This document shows positions 1-9,903 of a stretch of DNA of 64,000 nt, piece by piece. The notes under the pieces were generated by a model. That model made no database searches. It saw nothing but the letters and a program-made list of their open reading frames with translations, and had not been told where the DNA came from. This stretch comes from Ottelia alismoides (taxonomy: Eukaryota; Streptophyta; Magnoliopsida; Alismatales; Hydrocharitaceae), in contig JAZKJV010009631.1 of NCBI GenBank assembly GCA_037367405.1, forward strand, positions 471,973 to 535,972, read 5' to 3'. Every line of letters begins with the position of its first letter. The first letter of the stretch is position 1. Position numbers and translations under genes: made by a program.

Positions 1-267
1 ATATTGAACAAAATGTTTTCCAAATAGCTTTCAAAATATTTTTCAAAAAGATTTTCAAACTTTTTTTCAAATATTTTGTAAAATATGTTTTTACCTGATT
101 TATTGACCAGTATATAAAAAGAATTTGAGGAATAATATGCATCTTTTATTAAGTGATTTTAATGAATTTTATAAGTATATTATAAATTATTTTTAGCCAT
201 AACTATTATTAAAAATATGAAAGTATGAGTTATGGCTAAATTATATACAGAGTATGTACGACCAACA

Positions 268-864
268 TGTACTTAGCTTGACCTATGTCATCATAGATAA
301 GAGAGAAAAAGAGAAGACATAACTCATACTGAGTATAGAAAAGTCTAAAGAATAAACGAATGAAGAAATAATGAAGGAATAAAAATCTGACCATCCCCCC
401 TATACATAGGATCAAATAATCCAAAGTATAGTAGATTGTATACAAAGCAGGGAGGGTCAAGGGTGGGAATGGACAAAACGTACTTACACTATCTCCCCCT
501 ATACTTAGGGTAAGATATTCCTAAGTATAGACAAGAAGAGGAGACAATGGAGAGGATCAAAAAATGAAAGAACTCGGGGTGCACACCTCCCTATACTTAG
601 GACAAGATACGTCCTGAGTATAGAAAGCTGACAACAAGGGGCGACACCTTTTCTATAGAAAAAGAAAAAGGAAAAGGAAAGGAAGAAAAGAAGAAAAGTC
701 GGATGAAGATGGAAGAAGATAGAAAAGGATGTACACATCACTCCCCCTATACTTAGGATGATAGATCTCTAAGTATAGGCAACAACAAGAGTGATGAAAC
801 AGAATGAAGAAAGAACACTCGGCTCGCCCACCCCCCTATACTTAGGACAAAGTACGTCCTAAGC
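268..864 (-). repeat. Stem-loop array of B (six units, minus strand)
   Basis: Six units on the minus strand: 831-864, 742-778, 587-623, 494-530, 395-431 and the long unit 268-338. Five keep a run of C on the plus strand (G on the minus) directly after the arm; the long unit has lost it. Unit 831-864 keeps the same loop (GTACTTT) as unit 1 of A. Order and spacing match A, with two extra copies of the unit-1 type. Confidence 0.8.
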
Positions 865-956
865 AATGCACATACGAGAATGGGGTGGATGAGCAATACG
901 GGAGATGGATAGAGGAAAACGAATGCGAATAAACAACAGAGCGGATATATAAAGAA

Positions 957-1415
957 TCAAGAAGGTCGAAAAAGAGCCTTCTTACGGGACCACTGAGGAA
1001 TGGATATGACAAGATGGAGGTCGATATTGGGGTCCGCAGTGGACGGAAGCTGATCAGGATCGACCTGGTGAAGATCATTAGTGGTCCTAGGGTGAGAAGG
1101 CACAGACAAGTCAGTGGAAGTAGTGTGGCTAGGTCTGGCCTTCATTTTCTCGTAGATGTCAAAGTGAAAAGGGACGAACTCATCGTCGGAAGAAGTAGAG
1201 TTAAGGTCATCCTGCGAGGTCTCTCCTAGGTCAAAACCAAAAGGAACGAACTCATCTGTAGAAGTAGTCGAATCATGTTCATCCTCTAAAATTTCAACCG
1301 GATCATCATTCTCATCAAAAGGCCTGAATTCTTGGATAAAAGCAACAAGATCAAACTCAGTCTTATCAGTCTCATCAATATCTGCCCTCTGCTCTATGGT
1401 GTCGGCCGTATACAT
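957..1415 (-). CDS. Acidic repeat protein of B, unknown function (152 aa)
   Basis: Starts at an ATG (1413-1415) and ends TGA (957-959). The first half is strongly acidic and contains an imperfect repeat built on EFxPF: EFRPFDEND, then STDEFVPFGFD, then SDDEFVPFHFD, separated by serine/aspartate-rich spacers. The second half is Pro/Ser/Asp-rich. It occupies the place of RT and integrase in a complete element. An open stretch upstream in the same frame suggests an older start near 1490, now cut off by a stop. It resembles the acidic linker between protease and RT of A in composition only. I do not recognise a family. It could be an expanded linker rather than a separate gene. Confidence 0.45.
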   Translation of the reverse strand: MYTADTIEQRADIDETDKTEFDLVAFIQEFRPFDENDDPVEILEDEHDSTTSTDEFVPFGFDLGETSQDDLNSTSSDDEFVPFHFDIYEKMKARPSHTTSTDLSVPSHPRTTNDLHQVDPDQLPSTADPNIDLHLVISIPQWSRKKALFRPS

Positions 1416-1633
1416 CCCGCGGATGTCATCAACACATCTCTAAACACCAGAAGAAGGAACTCTGAGGTCCATGCTTTTCGAATCTTCCTCCATGGGGAGG
1501 AATTGTCAGGTCTCAGTGGAATCCAACATACAGCAAAAATCTCTGATTGTCTCATTAAGGTCATAGTACTTGGGTTAGCTAGGATAGGTGAAGGTGTATC
1601 ACGTGCAGGTCTCTGGTCGGCAGTGGGTGCTGT

Positions 1634-1638
1634 GATGA
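1634..1638. repeat. Target-site duplication of A, left copy (GATGA)
   Basis: GATGA directly precedes the TG of the 5' LTR and recurs directly after the CA of the 3' LTR at 20060-20064. A 5-base duplication is usual for Ty3/Gypsy integrase. Confidence 0.92.
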
Positions 1639-1874
1639 TGATGAATCTCCATTTCATCACCTTTATTCTATCATTTTGGCCTCAAAAACCCCAGCAAATG
1701 CATGTAAAGAGCATCAAATTGTACATAATAGCATTCATCATCCATTGTATTAATTATACATTAAATAAGGTGTTTAATGCCAAAATTATAGAATAAAGAG
1801 AAGAAAAGAAAAAGGAATAAAATATTGCAGATATTTTATGACCCGAACCCCGAGACCAAGGCCAGCATGGAATT

Positions 1875-1910
1875 GGTCGACAAGGAATAAAGTAGGGGGA
1901 GATAAGGGCC
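1875..1910 (+). promoter_or_regulatory. Invariant 36-base U3 block
   Basis: This block begins GGTCGACAAGG and ends AGATAAGGGCC. It reads identically in both LTRs of A (16156-16191), and on the minus strand in the LTRs of B (26061-26096) and G (46622-46657), although flanking bases differ. It contains a TAGGGGGAGA run like the polypurine tract. The function is unknown; a protein-binding or transcription-control site in U3 is an inference. Confidence 0.6.
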
Positions 1911-3232
1911 AGTGTACAATAAATACCTCATTTATTTATGCATTTATTTATGCATCTTTGACACCTATTTTGTACATAATTATTCATTCATCAAATAAAG
2001 TAACTTTGTTCATGAAAGTTGTAGATAATAATGTAAATAAAAATACAAAGTGGAGTTTGTGTAAAAATAATTCTCAGTGTACCTTTTATACACAGAATAA
2101 AAAGCCAAAATCTCAACTTCACAGACCCATATCTTGCAAACAAAAGCTCCAAATCACTCAAATTCACCTTTAATTGTATATAGCTTTCCAAGAACTATAT
2201 AATAAAATTGGTTTCATAATTTTTGGAGTCCATCTGCAAAAGTTAGGTTTTTGGCCTTCATTGTGCAGCATGCCTGATTAAAATATTCAATATATTCATT
2301 GTCCATTATTTTTAGCAAATTATATTTTTAGAATTTTGTAAATAATATATATAATACATGTACATATTACAATTAGAATGAAACTAAAAAGGACTCTAAA
2401 TAAAATAATTAAATGCAAGATAATAGGCAAGATATCTATGATCCAATATGTACAAAAACACAAAGGGGAAACATTCTTTGATTATTTCCTTTTCTCATAT
2501 TTTTATAATGATGTACATATTATACCTAATATATAAAAAATATAAATCTAAAATAAGAACCAAGAAAATCAATTAAATAAATAAAGTATATATAATACAT
2601 AGGTAAAAGACCTACAAGTATACCTACTTATACCTACCCCTATTTATTTAAAAATGAAACAAAACTCATAAAAATTAAATAAAAATATCTTTATACTCAC
2701 AAAAACAAATTATAAATTTATAAAATAAGCCAATAAAATAATAAAATAAAATAAACAAATAAAAAATTAAAAGATATAAAATACATGTAAATACACACAT
2801 ATACACTTTATTAAAATAAAACTATAATAAAACATTTCAAAAATTTAAATAAAAATCGTAAATAAATACTATATGAAAAAATACACATTTTTTATTTTAT
2901 AAGAAAATTCTAATAAAATCATTTACTATGTCAAATAAATCAATTTCGAGCAAAATTTCCTGTTTTGTCTTCTTGCGGCCGACGTGGACCAATGGGGCGC
3001 CAGCCCTTATTGACCGCCCGGTCAACTGTCCCATCTGGGACCTGGAGCCTCTGAACTGTCATTTCCCCGGATTTCTTCCCTTTTTTACGGCCATCCCGTC
3101 CATCGATCGAGCTCGCTTTCTTCACAAGGAATGCTCTCTAATGATCACTGATACCCGCCGATAACTTGGATCAATTTGATACTCATTGGATTAAGCAATA
3201 ATCGCCGGTCAATAAGGCTCCAGGCCATTGTC

Positions 3233-3240
3233 TATAAATA
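3233..3240 (+). promoter_or_regulatory. TATA box of the 5' LTR promoter
   Basis: TATAAATA lies in a local AT island just upstream of the GC-rich part of the LTR, where a plant LTR promoter is expected. Transcription would start near 3265. At the equivalent place in the 3' LTR (about 17512-17522) the sequence reads GACTAAAATAAG, so only the 5' copy keeps a good TATA box. Confidence 0.65.
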
Positions 3241-3416
3241 AGAACCTCCGCTCCCTTCCTCAAATTTGGCCAATTTCATCCACCCAAAATGCCTTGATTT
3301 CGATCCTGGGACGTTCCTCGTGACAGGGGGAGTGCTCCAGCACCTCGAATCGGCCGGAGGAGGGACAATTTTGACGCGGCGGAGCTCCGGCGTCCGTCCT
3401 ACTCCCTGGTGGCCCC

Positions 3417-3425
3417 CAGGTATAA
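3417..3425 (+). promoter_or_regulatory. Possible 5' splice site in the LTR leader (CAG|GTATAAG)
   Basis: CAGGTATAAG follows a GC-rich exon-like stretch, and T-rich intron-like sequence begins right after it. It is kept in the 3' LTR (near 17699). An AG|GTA junction also occurs at a similar place in the minus-strand LTR of G (near 45251). Splicing of the leader is an inference; no acceptor was identified. Confidence 0.3.
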
Positions 3426-3537
3426 GAGTTGTCTTTTTTATGCATTTTAGTTAGGTTTTAATGTTAGATTTTGATTCTCGTTGTTAGTTTAGTATTTAGT
3501 TAATCATCGTAGCTTAAAATCAAAAATTCGAAGTTCG

Positions 3538-3554
3538 CCGAAGCTCCGCTCCGG
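3538..3554 (+). other. Small GC hairpin in transcribed LTR (CCGAAGC/GCTCCGG)
   Basis: Seven-base arms with a 3-base loop and one mismatch here. In the 3' LTR (17820-17836) the arms are perfect (CCGGAGC-TCT-GCTCCGG). On the minus strand of G's LTR a matching stem is found at 45126-45140 (CGGAGC-TTA-GCTCCG on the plus strand). It lies in the presumed transcript leader. Confidence 0.5.
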
Positions 3555-4362
3555 TGACTTCTTCACCGTGAACCCGATCGTATCCGACCGCCATGTGCAT
3601 CCCACTTCATTCCCCATCATATTCTCCATCGATTTATCGCCTTTGTTCAACCGAGGACCCCTGGTCTTCGTGAATCAGGGCTCCACCTCCGCCTTTCGCC
3701 GGAGCCCCTCCGCCTCACTCCATTTTGTTGCAGAGCTTCAAAACCCGTGGTCGAGGAGGTAGCCCTCGCTCCCCCGGTTCTTCCTATGCAGGTCAAACGA
3801 AGAAAGAAGCCCATCTGGGCTCGAATCGAACCAGGAAGAGGGTCCTGGAGGTCCTGTTCTTCATCGACCTCGTCCGAGCACCTCGGACCTCTAAGAGCCT
3901 TGAGAAGACCACCGACCGACGCGGGAGGCTTCCAGCTACGTGCAGACCATCTCAGATGCGTGGGAGAGCCCTGGAGGAGCCCAAGCTTCTTGATCGAAGC
4001 TCGCCAGGCGCGAGCTTCTTCCCTGTTCTTCCAGGGGGCTCCAGCGCCGTCAGATCAGGAGGCCCGGCCCAGACCGCACAGGAGACGTCCGATGAAGACA
4101 CGCACCAACCGTCAGATCTGCAAGGAGCATCTAATCCGAACCCTTCATCGGCGAACCGGTATCCGCCGTCGGATGAGCGACGCGTGGATAAGTGGTGCGC
4201 CCATCGCCGTCCATCTACGCGCCTTAGGGGGTAAATTTCAGACATATCCCCCCGCCTTTTTGTATTTATAGTTTAATGCCAAAAATAAAATGCCACGTTG
4301 TAAATAAATTGTATTATTTGCATTACGCCCCCTGGAGTTTTATATTTGCATTTTGGTCCCTC

Positions 4363-4394
4363 CGCGCCTCACGTGCAGTCCCACGTGAGGCGCG
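4363..4394 (+). other. CACGTG hairpin in the LTR, 13-base perfect arms
   Basis: CGCGCCTCACGTG and CACGTGAGGCGCG form a perfect stem around the 6-base loop CAGTCC. It sits at the end of the GC-rich transcribed region. The 3' LTR copy (18645-18676) keeps most of it with changes in the distal arm. Similar CACGTG stems occur in the LTRs of B, D and E. Confidence 0.75.
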
Positions 4395-5613
4395 TGATTT
4401 TTGCACTTAACCCTGGCGGGTTTTCTTAACTGTGAAATGGCCCCAAAAATAAAAATAAATGTTTATTTCCATTGTGATTTTTGCATGGATGCCCCTGAGA
4501 AGTATTTTATTTGCAAAAATACCCCTACTAGGCTATTTTATTTTTGTATGCTTTGTCCATTTATCCCATGCATCTTTTTAATTTGAAAAATCTTGCAAAA
4601 ATGGACATAGGCTCCTGTTAGCTTACTCTTGCACGCAATATTTTTAGTTTTTAATTTGGTTGCATTTTTGCATTTATTAAAAATAAAAAACATGCATTTT
4701 ATTTACTGTCTAACCTATAAAATACCAAAAAAATATTTAACCACCTCAAAAAATTCCAAAAAAATTGCCTATGGTCTATCTTGTCATGTTTTAGTGTCAT
4801 TCCAAAAATCACTAAAAATCTCTAAAGAAAAACCTTAAAATTCATAAATACTCAAAAACTTCAAAAAAAATATAAAAAATTCTAGAAAACCCAAAAAAAT
4901 GTAAACTCAACTCCTGTAGGTTCTAAATTTTATCCTCTTTCTTTTAAAAATGGTTTGGAAAAATTTTGTGGCTTTGGGATATTTTAAATTACCATTTTAC
5001 CCCCAGCCAGTAGCTATTCCACTGTTTTTCTTTATTTCAGTATTTAAAAATACCAAAAATCTGTTGAAAAATGCCCGAAAATCACAAAAATATTAGAAAA
5101 TCATGAAAATACCAAAAAGGTTTTATCTCTGGATTTTTGACTATTTTTGTATATTTTTATAAATATTGTAGCACCCCTTTATATATATACTCCCTATTGA
5201 AAAAGAAAATTAAAAAAATTATATATATATATACATAATTATTAATATATATGATTCTAAAATTAAATTAAAAAAAATTTATCTATATATATATATATAT
5301 TGTATGTATTATATGTTATATACCTACCCTCTATGGGTATATATATATATTTATTTATATATTTATATATTTATATTCTATAATTTGTTTATATATATAT
5401 TATATAATTATATTATATATAAAAAAAGAAAATATATATAATATAAAAATATAAAAAAATAAAAATATAAAAAAAATAAAATAAATAAATAAATAAAAAC
5501 AAAAACCCACAAAAATAGAACTCACACATGGATGACTCTGTGGTACATGCACATCATAGGCTATTGCATTTTTATATTGCTCTCTGTGGTTCGACCTCTA
5601 CATGCTTAGTCAC

Positions 5614-5671
5614 TGTACATTTTGTGGTAGAGTAATAAATGCTGTACATTTTGTGGTAGAGTAATAAATGT
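5614..5671 (+). repeat. 29-base tandem duplication, present only in the 5' LTR
   Basis: The unit starting TGTACATTTTGTGG occurs at 5614-5642 and again at 5643-5671. The 3' LTR has one copy. It explains most of the 34-base length difference between the LTRs and must have arisen after insertion, or been lost from the other LTR. Confidence 0.85.
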
Positions 5672-5751
5672 TAATTCACATTCTAGGGACTCAATTGTTT
5701 TATTCTTTTATTGTGGGTTAATGGCTGATCAACATGGGTATTCTACGAGCG

Positions 5752-5765
5752 GTCGCCTCAGCGAC
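5752..5765 (+). other. U5 hairpin GTCGC-CTCA-GCGAC
   Basis: A perfect 5-base stem with a 4-base loop about 50 bases before the end of the LTR. It is identical in the 3' LTR (19999-20012). On the minus strand it is perfect in G (43145-43158) and held by G-U pairs in B (22653-22666). Confidence 0.5.
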
Positions 5766-5814
5766 ACTTTTTATATCATTTATTGTGACCCTCGTGGGAT
5801 ATCGTGTTATCAGA

Positions 5815-5831
5815 TGGCGCCGTTGCCGGGG
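5815..5831 (+). promoter_or_regulatory. Primer binding site of A (tRNA-Asp)
   Basis: TGGCGCCGTTGCCGGGG follows the LTR end after GA. It is complementary to the 3' end of plant tRNA-Asp, including the CCA. This is the site where minus-strand DNA synthesis starts and is typical for Athila-type elements. It is fully intact here. Confidence 0.92.
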
Positions 5832-6759
5832 GTGTCTGTCTCATTGTCCTGCGTCCGAGTAGGTTCTTGCACGCTCACAGGTGATTCTGTTGCGAGTGAG
5901 AACCGAATTATTGGTTTCGCTTATCGATTTCCTCTCTCTATTTCTTTGGCTGAGTAGGGATCCAGGAAGGGTTACAAGGACTCCAAAAAGTACAGACTAC
6001 AGGTTACACAGGAGGAGGACAAGTACGGGATACTCTTCTGGCAGTACTCTCTCTCCTATAGGGTAGCATACTAAGGACTTGTTATAAGATATGCCTGAAA
6101 CCACAACTCTAAAAATAAAAAGATAATAAATAGCCAAACTTTCACGGCTTCCCATGGCGTGAGTTGGTGAACCCGATTTTGTATTGTGTTTGTATGGACC
6201 TAGATTAAGGTTCAAAGATCAAGTTCCGCGCCTTTGCGCACATTTTGTTGTTTCTCCCTTTGACCACCCCGCTCAACCGAGCCTCTCTACTGTTTTACAC
6301 TCCTTTTACTCCTCGTTGACCATCGTATCTTTCTTCCAACATCCAACCTTCTCTTGTGCTTCGCGAAGTTGATCCATGGATGGTTTTCGTCGGGACCATG
6401 CCAACACCCACATCGATTCCATGGACTCAACTCCACCAATAAGTTCGAGGCGATTCCCGAGAACCCGATCCGGACTTTGCGGATCGATCTCCAGACTCCT
6501 CGTTTTCTACCCTTCTCTTGGCCACCCAATAAACTGGGATCACTTTTGTCTCGCTTTCGCCGTTGTGAATGGAAGTCGATTACAGTCCACATCCTTTTCC
6601 GTTCACAACATGCTGGGGTTGACCTAAATTCTAGCTTCATCACGGCAGCTGCACACAATTGCAAGTGATCTGATTTGGACTATCTCATTATGCAGATAGA
6701 AGACAGAGCAAGCCCTGGAGACTACTCTGGAGTTTATTTTGTCCGACTCAGACCCTGAC
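5832..6759 (+). other. Leader of A between primer site and gag
   Basis: About 0.9 kb with no convincing coding frame. Packaging signals would be expected here, but I can name none from the sequence. Short frames within it have no relatives in the other elements of the window. Confidence 0.6.
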
Positions 6760-8881
6760 ATGGCTCTAGGAGGAAAGGGCAAGGGACAACAGCCACCCCA
6801 ACTAGAGGGACAGGTGCCAGATCAGAATCAAGTCAATGCACAGCTACTGGCATCTATCCAGGCCATCCAGCAGCAGCTGACCGAGCAGGCCCTCACGCAG
6901 ACAACATTCCAGGATATGTTGAATGATATGATGAACCGAGACGACGGAGGAGGAGGCAGAGGCAGAGGAGGCAGGGGAGGAGGAGGTGGAGGTGGAGGTG
7001 GTGGTCCAGATGATGATTTAGAATTTCCACCACCACCCAAACCTACACTAAATGAAACATACAATCTGGGAGACAGCCAGATGATCGAGTGGATCCTCAT
7101 TCCACCGGTACACGCTCACTTTGAGCTGAAGCCCCAGTTCATTGCTCTTCTCCCTGCCTTTCATGGAAACACCAGTGAGGAGTCGTACATTCACCTGCAG
7201 CAATTTTCCTGCATTTGCCGCACTACTCACTATCCCAATGTCCCTCTGGACATTGTCAAGATGATGGCATTCCCATTCAGCTTATAGGACAAGGCCCTTT
7301 ATTGGGTCAACCATCTAAGGAAGGTCGTGACGATCTGGGAGGAGTTGAAGTCAGCCTTCCTGCATAAGTATTACCCTCTCAGTCGGCTCAACCAGATGCG
7401 AGCTTGAATTAGTAATTTCTCCCAAGGACCCCATGAGTCAATACATGAAGCATGGGAGAGATTCACTGACCTGCAGGAGAAGTGTCCCCATCATGATATT
7501 CCGAAGACCAGCTTGGTCCAACACTTCTTTGGGGGACTGAACATCGAAAGCCAAAGGCTCGTAGACGCAGCATGTGGGGGCTCACATTTTAACAAGGATG
7601 AAGACGTAGTCTGGCAGATATTTAAGGAAATGGCTGAAGGAGAGGCCACCCTCTCTTCATCCAAAGCATATCAGAAGCAGCCCCAGATCCTCCAGAAACA
7701 AGTACACATGGCAGCGTCCAAGGAAGCAGAGATAGATGAGAGCTCCAACCTCAGTATCATTGGGGGCCATCTCTCTATAGTTGACATCATTGAGAAGCGA
7801 TCACAGGACCTCGAAAAACTCGTTGTGATCGAGAAGAGGACCCAGAACCGAGATAAGCTTGATCAGATCAACAAGTACCTTGAACTGTTGGTGGGTACCA
7901 TCAACTCTATTCAGTCGGCGACACCATCAGAAGCTCCCACTGAGAAGAAGGACGAGCAGCAACCGCAGCATCAACCTCAGCCGAGCCAGCAGCCACCGGC
8001 AGTCCAGCACGTGTACTACGTGCAGGCGCCCGACCAGGGCCAGCCCCAGCAGCAGATGGTTGTATACCAGCCAGAGTTTCTCTCAGGACCTGATTCAGTT
8101 TTCCCACCATCACCCCTGATTCAGGAAGTGAATGGGGTATGGACTAACGATGCACAGCCGACCCGTCCTACGGGACAACCCCAGGGTCAGCCACTTGCCA
8201 ACCGGCAGTACCACCAACCTCAGGGTGGCCGCTTTGGACAGTCCTCTCAGCCTCATCAGCAGTACCATCAGCCTCCCCAGAATGCCAATCAGTGGAGGCA
8301 GAATCTACCATACCAGCAGCAGCCGCAGTACCGTCATCCACAGCCGTTTCATCAGTATGTGACTGCTCCCTCTCAACAATATCAGCAGTATCCTCCTCCC
8401 TCGTATCAACAACTTCAACTTCCTGCACCAGCACCACCAGCAACAGCCTCCACACCCATCTATGCAACAGCAGCGTGGTCTGCACGCTGAAACCACTGAA
8501 GTACCCCCTGGGAACCCCACCATGGATTGTCTGGCCCAGCTTGTCAAAGGGCTAGCGGAAATGACCAAGCGACTTGACGACCTGACCGCCACCCGAACTA
8601 CCATTCCGGCTCAGGTCAAAGCCAACCCTAATAATTTCAAGAAGAAAGAGCAGGTAGAATGTAATATCTTATCCGTGTCAGAAAATGATATTACTGTGTA
8701 TTCTAATGTTGTTACTCTCAGGAGCGGTAGGGCCTTGCCTCCGCCTGCTACAAAGATTGGGGTGAATAAAGAAATAAGTGGATCGTCATCTTTCGCATCA
8801 GTCGTGCCAGCTACAGGGGCGGGTGAGGAGGAAGAAGAAGGAGAAGCCAGTCCAGCTGTCGTGCATTTGCAGCATCCTTAG
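6760..8881 (+). pseudogene. gag: gag of A (Athila-like capsid polyprotein), broken
   Basis: Gag would form the cytoplasmic virus-like particle. The ATG at 6760 is chosen because G has a matching start (MAGGRGKG against MALGGKGKG), followed by a shared stretch ending near TTFQDML. A glycine/arginine tract (6945-7005), then the capsid core with a PHESIHEAWERF motif (7430-7460) and HFFGG (about 7524-7538), then a coiled, heptad-like segment (7790-7900), then a long glutamine/proline-rich tail (7950-8450) follow. In-frame stops occur at 7285 (TAG) and 7405 (TGA), both explainable by single transitions. The frame shifts by one within the glutamine-rich region (about 8380-8460) and reverts near 8880. 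No zinc knuckle CCHC was seen. Confidence 0.88.
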
Positions 8882-9903
8882 CAGAAAATACAAAAAAAAA
8901 TCAACAAAACCAAAAACACCAAAAAGAAGTTTGCAGCCGAAGCGAAGCCGCGCCAGCATTGGAGGGGCCGCCAGTAGCAGCTGATCCCTCGCCAGCTGAC
9001 AGAGCAGACGCTACCCTTTTTGATCGCCCTGGAGCACCAGTATGCCAAGATACAGTTTGTACTCCTTTTTGTAGTCCGGATGTACAATATTTGATGGGCG
9101 ATGATTTTGATGTAAATAAGAACTCTAATTTTCCTATCAGTAATGTAAATATTCCTTTTCCTCATGCAATAGAAAAATCCAAAAAAAATGCAAAACGAAA
9201 AAAGGCATTGTCTGATCTAGGAGTTGTGGAAATTTTAGATAAGTTGACTGTTGAGATTCCTTTGTTGAAGGTCGTGGAGGACATGCCAGCTGTGAAGAAA
9301 GGATTGAAAGAGGCATGTACTAACAGGCATCGCCCAGCGCAAGAAAACAGACACCGAGATGTAGAGAAGCACGTGCTATCCATGGCCACTGTTGCAGCCA
9401 TCAGCAACCTCCCACAGAAGAAGCAAGATGCAGGAGCACCTCTGATCAGTTATGAGATTTTTTATCAGGTCTTCGAGCGCACTCTCCTTGACAGTGGATC
9501 TTCCATCATCCTTCTGCCCTCATCTATAATGCAAGAATTCGGGTTGGGTCCGCTCAAGCAGACACGCATGATCCTTCAGTTCGCTGACCGATCCGTCAAG
9601 CGGCCCCAAGGTCTTTTGGAAGACGTAGTAGTTGAAGTGCAGGAAATGCAATTCCCATCCGATTTTGTGGTCCATGATATGGACTCGCCTGCACCTCTAC
9701 TCCAGACCCCTATCATCCTTGGCCGACCATTTCTTCGTACTTCAGGTGCCGTGGTTGAGTACGGGTCTGGTAAGATTACTTTCAGCTCGAACACCCAGCA
9801 AATCACGATAAACAGAGAACCGAATGCCACAACTGATGAGAGCCAGGCAGCATGTGAAGCAGACTGTGACTTTATTGTGGAGATCAGAGACTCATCCTTA
9901 TGA
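8882..9903 (+). pseudogene. Aspartic protease domain of A
   Basis: A retropepsin-like protease that would cut the polyprotein. The frame is open from about 8881 to the TGA at 9901. A lysine-rich linker and a conserved block (KHVLSMAT near 9370-9393) come first, then the active-site loop LLDSGSS with Asp at 9490-9492, then FADRSVKRPQG (about 9580-9612) and the C-terminal PIILGRPFLR flap-distal strand (about 9709-9738). The same blocks in B, C, D and G all have altered active sites, so A has the only intact DSG here. It is in the same frame as most of gag and pol, as expected for a single polyprotein. Confidence 0.88.

Larger units (their letters stand above)
1..1638 (-). mobile_element. Element B, left part (3' region, minus strand)
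   Basis: Continuation of B beyond A. Read on the minus strand it gives the end of an acidic reading frame, the stem-loop array and the start of a TTTTCAAA-rich 3' UTR, then leaves the window at base 1. Bases 1-240 align with 48620-48840 of G. The acidic frame comes straight after protease (ending at 20060), so RT, RNase H and integrase are missing from B. Confidence 0.8.
1639..5812 (+). repeat. 5' LTR of A (4174 bases)
   Basis: Direct repeat of 15920-20059, starting TGATGAATC and ending TTATCA. The order is: AT-rich U3 (about 1639-3230), a TATAAATA box, a GC-rich transcribed part (about 3250-4250), and a very AT-rich U5-side part with TA and ATAAA microsatellites (5200-5500). In the first 180 compared bases I saw one difference from the 3' LTR, and in the next 140 about five. 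The LTRs have therefore diverged since insertion. Reading frames in the GC-rich part are broken by an indel in the other LTR and are probably not genes. Confidence 0.93.

Noticed and set aside
1394..1660. Minus-strand frame overlapping the start of A
   Set aside because: Its first codons come from the LTR of A; the rest overlaps the acidic frame of B in another phase.
3725..4271. Two overlapping 169-174 codon frames in the 5' LTR of A
   Set aside because: They lie in the GC-rich transcribed LTR, and the 3' LTR copy is frame-shifted near 18250. No family resemblance. Treated as chance openness.
5200..5510. TA and ATAAA runs in the LTR of A
   Set aside because: Ordinary microsatellites, also in the 3' LTR (19490-19790); no further structure.
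8870..8910. Programmed frameshift between gag and protease in A
   Set aside because: The A-rich run is suggestive, but the frame before the glutamine-rich region and the protease frame are the same, so two indels are a simpler explanation.
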